Source: Streptomyces sp. CB02009 (GTDB taxonomy: Bacteria > Actinomycetota > Actinomycetes > Streptomycetales > Streptomycetaceae). From it: a stretch of 64,000 nucleotides of DNA. Below are positions 35,484 through 43,793 of this stretch, one piece after another. The notes under the pieces were generated by a model, which saw only the letters and a program-made list of their open reading frames with translations, did no database searches and was not told where the DNA came from. A program made the translations under genes and the position numbers. Each line of letters opens with the position of its first letter. Position 1 is the first letter of the stretch. The stretch spans positions 148,697 to 212,696 of the forward strand of contig NZ_LIVV01000011.1 in the NCBI RefSeq assembly GCF_001905825.1, given 5' to 3'.

Positions 35484-37553
35484 CTACCCGTCCTGGTCGC
35501 GAGGCGGATCCGGGTCGCGCGGGCGCTCCGCGTCCGGGCCGCCCAGCTCGGCCGTCAGTTCCTCGACGAGTCTCACCAGGTCGGTGGGGCGCTCCGGCCC
35601 CCACCAGGCGCCGAGCAGCTCGGCGAGCGACTCCTCGCGGGCCGCGTCGAGCCGCGTCGCGGCCAGCACGCCCTCCTCGGTGAGGATCAGCTGGACCCCC
35701 TCACGGCTGACCAGCCGCCGTTCCTCCACCTGCCGGGAGGCCTCCGTGATCACCCGCAGCGGCACGGGCACGTGCTCGGCGAGCCGGACGGGTTCGACGG
35801 TGCCGTGGCGGCGGATGCGGAGCAGCAGCCAGCTCGCGGCGGGCAGCAGGTCGAGCCCGGCGCGCGTGGTGATCTTCTCGTAGATCTCCCTTCGGCCTTC
35901 GCGGGAGTTGAGCACGGACAGGGCGCGGGCACCCTCCTCGTACGAGGAGCGCTCCGCGGGACCGGCGGCGGGCGGCCGGCCGGTGTCGGGCGCGGCGACC
36001 GAGCCCCGCAGCTTGTCCTCCTTGAGGAACAGGGCGACGAGGAAGGCGGCCAGGACCACCGGTGCCGCGTACAGGAAGACGTCGGCGATGGACATGGCGT
36101 ACGCGTGCAGGACCTCGGGGCGCAGGTCGGCCGGGAGCGCGGTGACGGTGCGCGGGTCGGCGGCGAGCTGCTCGGGGCCGATGCCGGGCGGGACGTCCTG
36201 TCCGGAGGCGGTGGCGGCGGCGAACACGTCGTCGAGCGAGTGGGTGAGCCGGGTGGTGAAGATCGTGCCGAAGACGGCGACGCCGAAGGAGGCCCCGATG
36301 GAGCGGAAGAAGGTGGCTCCGGAGGTGGCGACGCCGAGGTCCGCGTATGGGACGGCGTTCTGCACGACCAGCACGAGGACCTGCATGACCAGGCCGAGGC
36401 CGACGCCGAAGACGAAGAAGTAGACGCTCATCTCCGCGGTGGAGCTGTTCTCCGTCAGCCGGTGGAGCAGGAGCAGTCCGAGGCAGGTGACGGCGGTGCC
36501 GGCGATCGGGAAGACCTTCCAGCGGCCCGTACGGGAGACGATCTGGCCGGTGACCGTCGAGGTGATCAGGATGGCGGCGACCATCGGCAGCATGTGCACG
36601 CCGGACCTGGTCGGAGTGACGCCCTGCACGACCTGGAGGAAGGTCGGCAGATAGGTCATCGCGCCGAACATCGCGAGGCCGATCACGAAGCTGATGACCG
36701 AGACCAGGCTGAACGTCCGGATCCTGAACAGCTTGAGCGGCAGCACGGGTTCGGCCGCCCGCCGCTCGACCTGCACGAACAGGACGAGGAGTACGGCCGC
36801 GAGGACGGCGAGGCCGATGATGTGCGCCGAGCCCCACGCCCAGGTGGTGCCGCCGAGCGAGGCCACGAGGACCAGACAGATGGCGACGGAGGCGATGAGA
36901 AGGGTGCCGAGGTAGTCGATGGTGTGCCGGGTGGAGCGCACCGGCACGTGCAGGACGGCGGCGATCACGAAGAGGGCGACGATGCCGATCGGCAGGTTGA
37001 TGTAGAAGACCCAGCGCCAGGAGAGCTGCTGGGTGACGACTCCGCCGAGCAGCGGACCGAGGACGCTGGTGGTGGCGAAGACGGCGCCGAAGAGTCCCTG
37101 GTACCGGCCGCGCTCCCGCGGCGGCACGAGGTCGCCGACGATCGCCATCGACAGCACGATGAGACCGCCGCCGCCGAGGCCCTGGACCGCCCGGAAGGCG
37201 ATGAGCTGCGGCATGTTCTGGGCGATGCCGCAGAGCGCGGAGCCGATGAGGAAGAGGACGATCGCCCCTTGGAAGAGCCTCTTGCGTCCGTACTGGTCGC
37301 CGAGCTTGCCCCAGAGCGGGGTGCCCGCCGTGGACGCGAGTATGTAGGCGGTCACCACCCAGGAGAGGTGCTCCATGCCGCCGAGCTCGCTGACGATGGT
37401 CGGCAGCGCGGTGGCGACGATGGTCTGGTCGAGGGCGGCCAGCAGCATGCCCAGGAGCAGCGCGCCGATCGCGACGAGGATCGTGCGGCGGCTCTGCCCC
37501 TCCCCGGGCGCGGGGGCGCCACCGAGCTCGGAGGGGCTTACTTCCTGGGCCAT
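35484..37553 (-). CDS. DHA2-family (EmrB/QacA-type) MFS drug exporter with C-terminal winged-helix-like domain
   Basis: The ATG at 37553 has GAGGAG seven nt upstream. The 689-aa protein has 14 predicted membrane helices with the DHA2 motifs LDQTIVATALPTI, LWGKLGDQYGRK and VLGPLLGG, ending in a helix near residue 540. A further 140 cytoplasmic residues (LLPAASWLLLRIRRHGTVEPVRLAEHVPVPLRVI ... RLVSREGVQLILTEEGVLAATRL) look like a MarR-type winged helix. The pump expels hydrophobic drugs by proton antiport. The fused domain recurs in Streptomyces members but its role is unknown. Confidence 0.92.
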   Translation of the reverse strand: MAQEVSPSELGGAPAPGEGQSRRTILVAIGALLLGMLLAALDQTIVATALPTIVSELGGMEHLSWVVTAYILASTAGTPLWGKLGDQYGRKRLFQGAIVLFLIGSALCGIAQNMPQLIAFRAVQGLGGGGLIVLSMAIVGDLVPPRERGRYQGLFGAVFATTSVLGPLLGGVVTQQLSWRWVFYINLPIGIVALFVIAAVLHVPVRSTRHTIDYLGTLLIASVAICLVLVASLGGTTWAWGSAHIIGLAVLAAVLLVLFVQVERRAAEPVLPLKLFRIRTFSLVSVISFVIGLAMFGAMTYLPTFLQVVQGVTPTRSGVHMLPMVAAILITSTVTGQIVSRTGRWKVFPIAGTAVTCLGLLLLHRLTENSSTAEMSVYFFVFGVGLGLVMQVLVLVVQNAVPYADLGVATSGATFFRSIGASFGVAVFGTIFTTRLTHSLDDVFAAATASGQDVPPGIGPEQLAADPRTVTALPADLRPEVLHAYAMSIADVFLYAAPVVLAAFLVALFLKEDKLRGSVAAPDTGRPPAAGPAERSSYEEGARALSVLNSREGRREIYEKITTRAGLDLLPAASWLLLRIRRHGTVEPVRLAEHVPVPLRVITEASRQVEERRLVSREGVQLILTEEGVLAATRLDAAREESLAELLGAWWGPERPTDLVRLVEELTAELGGPDAERPRDPDPPRDQDG

Positions 37554-37726
37554 GGGCGTCTCCTCGGGGCGTCTCGTCGGGCGTCCCGCCGGACGACCCC
37601 TGGGACGGCTTCTCCATCCTGATCCGAATGTCCGGATATGGCCTGCGGAGTTCGTCCGCCCGTTCGCCCCTCGGAAGGGTGTGGGCTGCATAATCGCCAG
37701 CAGTTGTCTCGGGGAGGGGACCCATC

Positions 37727-39100
37727 ATGACCGGACACGTCTGTCCTGAATGCGGTGTACAGAGACCTGGCTGCGCCTGCGCCCGGGCCGAACTGGCGGC
37801 GGCCGAGGACTTCGATCCGCTCCGGATCAGGCCGTACGTGACGCTGGACGCGCTGGAGGGCGATCCGGGGGGCGAGCCGGGGGGCGAGTCCGGGGCTGGT
37901 TCGGGAGCCGTGGCGGGGGCTGTGGCGGGGGCGCCGGGGGGTGCGGGGTCGGGGGGCCTCGGCTTCCACGGCACCGACGCGCGCGGCCGTGGCGCGTACG
38001 GGGACGACGCGCGGGGCGCCGGTGCGTACGGGACGGACTCGCACGATCCCGGTGCGTACGGCTCCGGACAGGTCGGCGGGTACGGCTCCGGGCAGGCCGG
38101 CGGGTCCTCCGCGGCCGCGGAGGACCCGCCGACGGCCCCGCTGGCGGCGATCCGGCCGGACGGGGGCATCGGCGGCGGGAACGAGCGCGAATACGGGCAA
38201 GGGCACGGGCAAGGGCACGGGCACGGGGACGTGCGCGAACACGGGCACGGACAGGAGTACGAACACAGGCACGGGCGCGGGCACGAACTCGGGCCGTGGC
38301 CCTCCGGCGGCCCCGCGGCCCGTCCGGCCGAGCCGTACCCCGGCGCCGGCAGCGACCCCTCCGAGACCATGCCGCTCCTGCTGCGCGGCGGCGGCGACAT
38401 CCCCCCGCCGCCCGGCCACGGGCAGGGTCAGGGGCGGGGACGCGGGCGCCGGCGCGGCGCGCTGGTCGCCGCCGTGGCCGCCGTCGCCGTCGCGGGCACC
38501 GCCGCCCTGGCCGCCGCCGTCCTCGGGGGCGGCGAGGAGACCGAGGACCGGGCGGGCGTACCGGACGTGACCACGAGCGCGTCGCTGAACCTGGGGGTGT
38601 CGGAGGCGCCGTCCCCCTCCTCCTCGTCGCGGAGCCCGGAGCCGACGCCCTCGTCCCCGACGCCGCGCGAGACGTCCGCGTCGGCGTCCCCGTCGGCGAC
38701 CTCGTCCTCGCCCGCCCCCACGGCCGCGTCGCCGAGCGCCTCCGCGACCACGAGCGGCGCGGCGGCTCCCCCGTCGGCCTCCGCCTCGTCGGCGCCGCCC
38801 GTCGCGCCGACGGCGACTCCGCCGAGCGCGACGACGCCCCCCGCCGAGTCGCCCGGGGAGGGGGAGGAAGGCCAGGAGGAGACGCTGGGCTACGGCTCCA
38901 GCGGGCACGAGGTACGGGAGCTCCAGCGGCGCCTCGCCGACGTCGGGCTCTACCACGGCCGCGTCAACGGCAGGTACGACGACGACGTGTGGGAGGCGGT
39001 GGCGATCTACCAGTCGTACATGTACATCCAGGGCGACCCCGAGGGCGTGTACGGACCGAACACCCGCGAGGTCCTGGAGCGGAACACCCCCCACATCTGA
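37727..39100 (+). CDS. peptidoglycan-binding domain protein with N-terminal zinc ribbon
   Basis: The ATG follows GGGGAGGGG. The 457-aa protein begins with a zinc knuckle (HVCPECGVQRPGCAC). A long Gly/His-rich low-complexity part follows, then one transmembrane helix (LVAAVAAVAVAGTAALAAAVL, about 245-265), a Ser/Pro/Thr-rich external linker, and a C-terminal PG_binding_1 domain (SSGHEVRELQRRLADVGLYHGRVNGRYDDDVWEAVAIYQ). It probably ties the membrane to the cell wall. The gene is divergent from the MFS gene, sharing about 170 bp. Confidence 0.88.
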   Translation: MTGHVCPECGVQRPGCACARAELAAAEDFDPLRIRPYVTLDALEGDPGGEPGGESGAGSGAVAGAVAGAPGGAGSGGLGFHGTDARGRGAYGDDARGAGAYGTDSHDPGAYGSGQVGGYGSGQAGGSSAAAEDPPTAPLAAIRPDGGIGGGNEREYGQGHGQGHGHGDVREHGHGQEYEHRHGRGHELGPWPSGGPAARPAEPYPGAGSDPSETMPLLLRGGGDIPPPPGHGQGQGRGRGRRRGALVAAVAAVAVAGTAALAAAVLGGGEETEDRAGVPDVTTSASLNLGVSEAPSPSSSSRSPEPTPSSPTPRETSASASPSATSSSPAPTAASPSASATTSGAAAPPSASASSAPPVAPTATPPSATTPPAESPGEGEEGQEETLGYGSSGHEVRELQRRLADVGLYHGRVNGRYDDDVWEAVAIYQSYMYIQGDPEGVYGPNTREVLERNTPHI

Positions 39101-39278
39101 CGTCCCCGTCCGGCTCCCGGGCCCGGGTTCCGCGCGGGGCGGAGGCACCGGCAGGCGAACCGGTTGGCCAAGACGCCCTCCGGTTTTGTATCGTGGGAAA
39201 ACAAAGTGGCCCCGCCCGCATACCCTGACCGGTGGGCGGGACCGCTTCGTTCTCCGCACCACCCCCTCTGGAGACCTG

Positions 39279-39947
39279 ATGCCTGCCACCACCCCGGCAA
39301 CGCTCACCGCCCGCGCCCTCCTGCTCGACATGGACGGCACCCTCGTCAACTCGGACGCCGTCGTCGAGCGCTGCTGGCGACGCTGGGCGGAGCGGCAGGG
39401 CCTCGACGGGGACGACGTGCTCAAGGTGGTCCACGGCCGCCAGGGGTACGCGACGATGGCCGTCCTCCTCCCGGACCGCCCGATGGCCGAGAACCACGCC
39501 GACAACCGCGTGATGCTCGCCGAGGAGACCGCCGACCTCGACGGGGTCGTGCCCGTCCCCGGCGCCCCCGCCTTCATGGCCGCGCTCGGGCGGCTGCCGC
39601 ACGCCCTGGTGACCTCGGCGGACGAGGCCCTCGCACAGGCCAGGATGGGCGCCGCCGCGCTCCCGATGCCGGAGACCCGGGTCACCGCCGAGCACGTCGG
39701 CGCCAGCAAGCCGGACCCCGAGGGCTTCCTGAAGGGCGCGGCCGAGCTGGGCTTCGCCCCGGCGGACTGCATCGTCTTCGAGGACTCGGAGGCCGGCATC
39801 CAGGCGGGCCGCGCGGCCGGCATGCGGGTCGTGGGCGTCGGCCCGCGCGCGGCGGCCTTCGCGCCGGACGTGCACGTCGCCGACCTCACCCGCCTGCGGG
39901 TCGAGCCCGCGGCCGACGGTTCGATCACGCTGACCGTGCTCCCGTAG
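39279..39947 (+). CDS. HAD-family phosphatase
   Basis: The ATG has GGAG seven nt upstream. The 222-aa protein has the HAD motifs: LLLDMDGTLV with nucleophile Asp17 and acid Asp19, LVTSADE (motif II), KPDPEGF with the motif III Lys, and VFEDSEAGIQAG (motif IV). The cap is of the beta-phosphoglucomutase/sugar-phosphatase kind. It is related to the DOG-type 2-deoxyglucose-6-phosphatase group; the true substrate is unknown. Confidence 0.9.
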   Translation: MPATTPATLTARALLLDMDGTLVNSDAVVERCWRRWAERQGLDGDDVLKVVHGRQGYATMAVLLPDRPMAENHADNRVMLAEETADLDGVVPVPGAPAFMAALGRLPHALVTSADEALAQARMGAAALPMPETRVTAEHVGASKPDPEGFLKGAAELGFAPADCIVFEDSEAGIQAGRAAGMRVVGVGPRAAAFAPDVHVADLTRLRVEPAADGSITLTVLP

Positions 39948-39994
39948 GACGCCGAGCGCGCCCGGCGCCACGCCTCTCCGGCGGGGCGCGGGGA

Positions 39995-40178
39995 GCCCCA
40001 GGCCTCCGGGCTCCAGACCCTCGGGCTCCAGGCCTCCGGGCTCCAGACCTCCGGGCCCAGCACCACGAGCACGGCGAGCACGGCGAGCACGGCGAGCACG
40101 GCAAGCACGGCGAGCACGGCAAGCACCGCGCGCACCACAAGCACCACAAGCACCACAAGCACCACCACCAGCGGCAGT
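39995..40178. repeat. tandem minisatellite-like repeats
   Basis: Three repeat families follow one another between the HAD gene and a terminator: about four copies of a 15-bp unit like CTCCAGGCCTCCGGG, then seven 9-bp units GCACGGCGA or GCACGGCAA, then four 9-bp units of the type AGCACCACA. No start codon with a ribosome site opens a frame across them, so I regard the region as non-coding. The rest of 39948-40502 holds only the terminator and the leader of the next gene. Confidence 0.75.
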
Positions 40179-40230
40179 AGCACCCCCCCACTCCAGCAAC
40201 AGCACCTCCCCACCAGGGGATTCGCGACGG

Positions 40231-40267
40231 GACGAGACCCCGGGCCGAAAGGGCCCGGGGTCTCGTC
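40231..40267. terminator. strong intrinsic-type hairpin
   Basis: GACGAGACCCCGGGCC and its exact complement surround GAAAG: a perfect 16-bp stem downstream of the HAD gene and repeat array. Confidence 0.85.
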
Positions 40268-40502
40268 GTATCCCCGCACGCGCGGCCGCCGAAGGGCACT
40301 CCCGCGCCACCTCCCCGGCAGCCAGCGGAATCTGGCGCTCCATCAGGACACGTCGCACCCCTTGATGTGACGTGCCCATGTCGCCACCCTGTTACCTGGC
40401 GCACCCCCCATCGAAACCTCGCGCCGCCACGATGACCGGGCCGCCGCCCGGCACCCACGGGGACGGCACCCGCCAAGGTCCGCCCACATCACGGGAGTTC
40501 CC

Positions 40503-41153
40503 ATGCCCATCGGCAACATCTACGCGCGTCGACTCGCCGTACTCGCCACCTCCGCGGCCCTCACCGTCACCGGCCTCCTCGCCACGGCCCCGGCCGCCCA
40601 GGCCGCCATGCCCACCCCGGTCAGCGCCGCCACGGCCCGCACCTACCTGGCCTCCCTCACCGTGAAGGCGGAAGGTTCCTCCTCCGGCTACAGCCGGGAC
40701 CTCTTCCCGCACTGGATCACCCAGTCCGGCGCCTGCAACACCCGCGAGACCGTCCTCAAGCGCGACGGCGTGAACGTCGTCACGGACTCCAGCTGTGCCG
40801 CGACGAGCGGCAGCTGGTACTCGGAGTACGACGGCGCCACCTGGACCGTCGCGTCCGACCTCGACATCGACCACATGGTCCCGCTCGCCGAGGCCTGGCG
40901 CTCGGGCGCCAACGCCTGGACCACCTCGCAGCGCCAGTCCTTCGCGAACGACCTGACCCGGCCGCAACTGATAGCCGTGACGGACAACGTGAACCAGTCG
41001 AAGGGCGACCAGGACCCGGCGGAGTGGCTGCCCTCGCGGACCGCGTACCGCTGCACGTACGCCCGCGCGTGGGTGCACGTGAAGTACTACTGGAACCTCA
41101 GCGTCGACTCCGCCGAGAAGAGCGCCCTCCAGTCCGTGCTCAACGGCTGCTGA
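40503..41153 (+). CDS. secreted HNH-family endonuclease
   Basis: The ATG has GGGAG upstream. The 216-aa product has a Sec signal peptide (cleavage near APAAQA-A, residue 34) and a DUF1524-type HNH domain: ASDLDIDHMVPLAEAWRSGA with the catalytic DH pair, then LIAVTDNVNQSKGDQDPAEW with the Asn and Lys of the family. Four Cys could form disulfides. It resembles secreted Streptomyces nucleases that degrade extracellular DNA. Monocistronic, with a hairpin after the stop. Confidence 0.9.
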   Translation: MPIGNIYARRLAVLATSAALTVTGLLATAPAAQAAMPTPVSAATARTYLASLTVKAEGSSSGYSRDLFPHWITQSGACNTRETVLKRDGVNVVTDSSCAATSGSWYSEYDGATWTVASDLDIDHMVPLAEAWRSGANAWTTSQRQSFANDLTRPQLIAVTDNVNQSKGDQDPAEWLPSRTAYRCTYARAWVHVKYYWNLSVDSAEKSALQSVLNGC

Positions 41154-41183
41154 GGACACCGCCGCTGACACAGCGTCAACAAG

Positions 41184-41225
41184 GGCCACCGGGAAGTGAA
41201 CCTGACCACACACGTCCCGGTGGCC
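41184..41225. terminator. hairpin terminator of the nuclease gene
   Basis: GGCCACCGGGA at 41184-41194 pairs exactly with TCCCGGTGGCC at 41215-41225 around 20 nt. Confidence 0.7.
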
Positions 41226-41249
41226 TGATGTTGAACTTGCAAGCACTAG

Positions 41250-41268
41250 TGAGGGGTGCCTAACCTAA
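41250..41268 (-). promoter_or_regulatory. iron box (DmdR/IdeR-type operator)
   Basis: Read on the minus strand the site starts TTAGGTTAGGC and continues ACCCCTCA, matching 15 of 19 positions of the actinobacterial iron box TTAGGTTAGGCTAACCTAA. It lies 70 bp before the DoxX gene start, overlapping the promoter area, so the gene should be repressed by Fe-DmdR. Confidence 0.7.
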
Positions 41269-41338
41269 CGGCCTCATCGGTTTCCGTCCCCACTCCCCGT
41301 CCACCCCACGGACGGGGCCAGGCCGAAGGAGTCCCCCC

Positions 41339-41917
41339 ATGAACACCCCGAACACCGCGAACACCGCGAACACCGCGAACACCGCGAACACCGCGAGCCC
41401 CCCGGACAACCAGCAGCACGCGAAGAGCCCCGGCGGGGTGAGCGGCCTCACGGGCCGGCTCGACCAGTCGCAGCCGTACGCGCTGGGCCTCTTCCGCATC
41501 GTCGTCGGCCTGCTCTTCGCCTGCCACGGCGCCGCCTCGCTCTTCGGCGTCCTCGGCGGCGCGATGGGCGGCGGGACGGTCCCGGCCGGCACCTGGCCCA
41601 GCTGGTACGCCGCCGTCATCCAGCTCGGCGCGGGCGGCCTGGTGCTGTTCGGCCTGGGCACCAGGACCGCCGCGTTCCTCGCCTCGGGCTCGATGGCGTA
41701 CGCGTACTTCAAGGTCCACCAGCCGGAGTCCCTCTTCCCCCTGCAGAACGGCGGCGAGACCGCTGCCCTCTTCTGCTGGGCCTTCGTGCTGCTCGTCTTC
41801 ACAGGCCCGGGCGCGCTGGCCCTCGACGGCCTCTTCCGCGGCCGCGTCGGCGCGGGCGCCACGGCGCGCAGGACGAGCGAGGAGCGCGAGGAGCAGGCCA
41901 CCCCGGTCACGGTCTGA
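41339..41917 (+). CDS. DoxX-family membrane protein
   Basis: The 192-aa protein has four predicted membrane helices with the DoxX pattern: GLFRIVVGLLFACHGAASLFG, WYAAVIQLGAGGLVLFGLGTRTAAFLASG, MAYAYFKVHQPESLFPLQNGGE and FCWAFVLLVFTGPGALALDG. The N-terminus is a run of the tripeptide NTA made by five copies of a 9-bp repeat (41348-41395), which looks like slippage. DoxX proteins are linked to oxidative-stress membrane complexes in mycobacteria. The iron box suggests induction under iron starvation. Confidence 0.88.
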   Translation: MNTPNTANTANTANTANTASPPDNQQHAKSPGGVSGLTGRLDQSQPYALGLFRIVVGLLFACHGAASLFGVLGGAMGGGTVPAGTWPSWYAAVIQLGAGGLVLFGLGTRTAAFLASGSMAYAYFKVHQPESLFPLQNGGETAALFCWAFVLLVFTGPGALALDGLFRGRVGAGATARRTSEEREEQATPVTV

Positions 41918-41931
41918 GCGAGTGACATACA

Positions 41932-41972
41932 GGAAAGGGCCGGACCGCGCAGCACGCGTTCCGGCCCTTTCC
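41932..41972. terminator. hairpin terminator of the DoxX gene
   Basis: GGAAAGGGCCGGA pairs exactly with TCCGGCCCTTTCC: a perfect 13-bp stem around a 15-nt loop, 15 nt after the stop. Confidence 0.8.
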
Positions 41973-42105
41973 CTTGTCCCCGTCAACCGGAACCGGCCCC
42001 TCCCCCGGGCACATTCCCGCAAAGTCGCACACGTTCGCGCGGGCCCGGCGGAGCCCGGCACCCACCCGGTGGACGGCCCCCCGCCCCCGCGTAGGCTCTG
42101 CCCCT

Positions 42106-42735
42106 GTGAATCTGCTCGACAGCCTTGGCTCGCTGCGGTCGCTCACCGCCGGTCCATGGATCTACCCGGTGGTGGCGACGTCGATCCTGCTCGACGTCTT
42201 CCTGCCCGTGCTGCCGAGCGGCTTCCTGGTGATCACCGCGGCCACGGCGGCGGCGTCGGCCACCGCGGCCACCCCCGACGTACCGTCCCTCCTCCCCCTG
42301 CTGCTCTGCGCGGCCACGGCCTCGGTCCTCGGCGACTTCCTGGCGTACCGGCTGGCGCTGCGCGGGGGTGCGAGGCTCGACCGGACGATCGCCCGGTCCC
42401 GACGCCTGTCCATGGCGCAGGAACGTCTCGGCACCGCACTGGCCAGGGGCGGCGGGCTGCTCGTCGTCCTCGCCCGCTTCGCACCGGCGGGCCGCTCGGT
42501 GGTCTCGCTGGGCGCGGGCGCGGCGAAGCGGCGCGTGGAGGAGTTCCTGCCGTGGTCGGCCCTCGCGGGCGTGACCTGGGCCTCGTACAGCGTGGGGCTC
42601 GGCTGGCTGGGCGGGCAGTGGCTGGGCGCGACGTGGTTCAGCGCGGGAGTGTCGACCCTCGCGCTGTTCCTCGCGGGCGGGCTCGCCGCCTATCTCATAC
42701 GGCGTCCGGCTGAGGCTCCCGCGCCTGCCTCCTGA
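42106..42735 (+). CDS. DedA/VTT-family membrane protein
   Basis: The GTG at 42106 opens a 209-aa protein with about five hydrophobic segments. It has the DedA signature region: FLAYRLALRGGARLD, then LVVLARFAPAGRSVVSLGAGAAKRRVEEFLPWSALAGVTWASYSVGLGWLGG. DedA proteins are now viewed as lipid scramblases or undecaprenyl-phosphate transporters. Its 3' end overlaps the convergent DUF2277 gene by 41 nt. Confidence 0.85.
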   Translation: MNLLDSLGSLRSLTAGPWIYPVVATSILLDVFLPVLPSGFLVITAATAAASATAATPDVPSLLPLLLCAATASVLGDFLAYRLALRGGARLDRTIARSRRLSMAQERLGTALARGGGLLVVLARFAPAGRSVVSLGAGAAKRRVEEFLPWSALAGVTWASYSVGLGWLGGQWLGATWFSAGVSTLALFLAGGLAAYLIRRPAEAPAPAS

Positions 42736-43009
42736 CGACGGACGGCTCGGGGGCCGCCGAGGCCTCCGGATGCGTGTGGTGCGCGGCATGCGCGGGGTGC
42801 GCACCGCGTACCACCAGCCCGTCGAGGAGTCTCGCGGTCGCGTCGGCGATCTCGTCCACGGCCCGCTCGAAGACCTCGCGGTTGTGGGCGGCGGGGGCGC
42901 GGAACCCGGAGACCTTGCGGACGTACTGCAGGGCGGCGGCGCGGATGTCGTCCTCGGTCGCCTCCTCGGGCAGCGCGGGCGGTCGGAGCGTCTTGATGCT
43001 GCGGCACAT
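42695..43009 (-). CDS. DUF2277 domain protein
   Basis: The ATG at 43009 lies just after GGAGG, one nt away. The 104-aa protein begins MCRSIKTLRPP and continues ATEDDIRAAALQYVRKVSGFRAPAAHNREVFERAVDEIADATARLL, the full DUF2277 pattern of this short actinobacterial family, followed by a His/Ala-rich tail. Function unknown. The tail overlaps the DedA gene. From 43010 to 43240 I see no gene. Confidence 0.88.
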   Translation of the reverse strand: MCRSIKTLRPPALPEEATEDDIRAAALQYVRKVSGFRAPAAHNREVFERAVDEIADATARLLDGLVVRGAHPAHAAHHTHPEASAAPEPSVVRRQAREPQPDAV

Positions 43010-43240
43010 GCCTCCAGTGTGGCGCGCGCCACTGACAACCGCCGAAGACGGCAGGCCCCGGACGCGAGCGAGCGGTCCTCGCCCCCGGACAGCCCCGGCC
43101 CCGGACGGCCCCGGCCCCGGTGCCACCACCGGTCACCCGGTGCCACCACCGGTCACTCCGGCGACCCGGCATCCCGGCGGCCTGCGGCGCTCCGGCACGA
43201 CGTACAGCGATCCGGCGACCCAGAGAAAGCCACTGCCTCC

Positions 43241-43606
43241 TCAGGACAGCCCGCGCCGGCTCCGCGCGTTGATCTCGGCGGCCCGGGCGCGCAGCTCACG
43301 CATCGGCGTGGCCGGCTGTACGTCGGCGGGCTCGGCCTCCCACTCGGCGCCACCGTGGACGGGCCGGATGAGGCAGCGCCAGGAAGCGCTCCCGGAGACA
43401 CCCCCGGGGCCACTCCCGGACGGGGTTCCGGGCGAGGTCCCGGACGGGCTCCCCGGCGAGGTCCCGGGCGAGGTCCCAGACCGGCTCCCCGGCGAGGTCC
43501 CGGACGGGCACCCGGACGAGGTTCCGAGGACGTTCCCGACGTAGAAGCCGACCCGCCCGGTGGCGGCGTCACGGACGAGGTCACCGACCTCCGGCAGTGG
43601 CTGCAC
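43241..43606 (-). CDS. small conserved protein with internal repeat expansion
   Basis: The GTG at 43606 has GGAGGGG upstream. The ends match a short Streptomyces family (start VQPLPEVGDLVRDAATGRVGFY, end WEAEPADVQPATPMRELRARAAEINARSR). Between them lie about 40 residues of degenerate GTSPG/PSG units (roughly 43400-43540) that look like an in-frame expansion of a 24-bp unit. Without the insert it would be about 80 aa. Function unknown; it is divergent from the GntR gene. Confidence 0.6.
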   Translation of the reverse strand: MQPLPEVGDLVRDAATGRVGFYVGNVLGTSSGCPSGTSPGSRSGTSPGTSPGSPSGTSPGTPSGSGPGGVSGSASWRCLIRPVHGGAEWEAEPADVQPATPMRELRARAAEINARSRRGLS

Positions 43607-43678
43607 GCATCCCCTCCGTCCCGATTCCTGAAGCCTGGGGAGAACCAGAGAAGCCCTCCACCCCCTCCCTGTCAACGT

Positions 43679-43690
43679 ATCTCTAGAGAT
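43679..43690. promoter_or_regulatory. candidate GntR operator, palindrome ATCTCTAGAGAT
   Basis: A perfect 12-bp palindrome in the region between the divergent small gene (start 43606) and the GntR gene (start 43794). GntR/HutC proteins bind such short palindromes, so autoregulation is likely. Confidence 0.5.
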
Positions 43691-43793
43691 GTCCCCCGAT
43701 GGATGGATCGACCGGGCGGGGCGGCGCACACGTGTGCACCCTGGCCTCGGGGTGCGCCGTAGGGTGTCGGCAGATGAAGGGAGTGGTCCACCC

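Noticed and set aside
35701-38400. 900-codon minus-strand frame across the MFS and peptidoglycan-binding genes
   Set aside because: It is antisense to the peptidoglycan-binding protein and out of frame with the well-formed MFS protein; the product is arginine- and proline-rich noise.
40070-40180. Possible CRISPR array in the repeat block
   Set aside because: Units are 9-15 bp, contiguous and without unique spacers; no cas genes are near.
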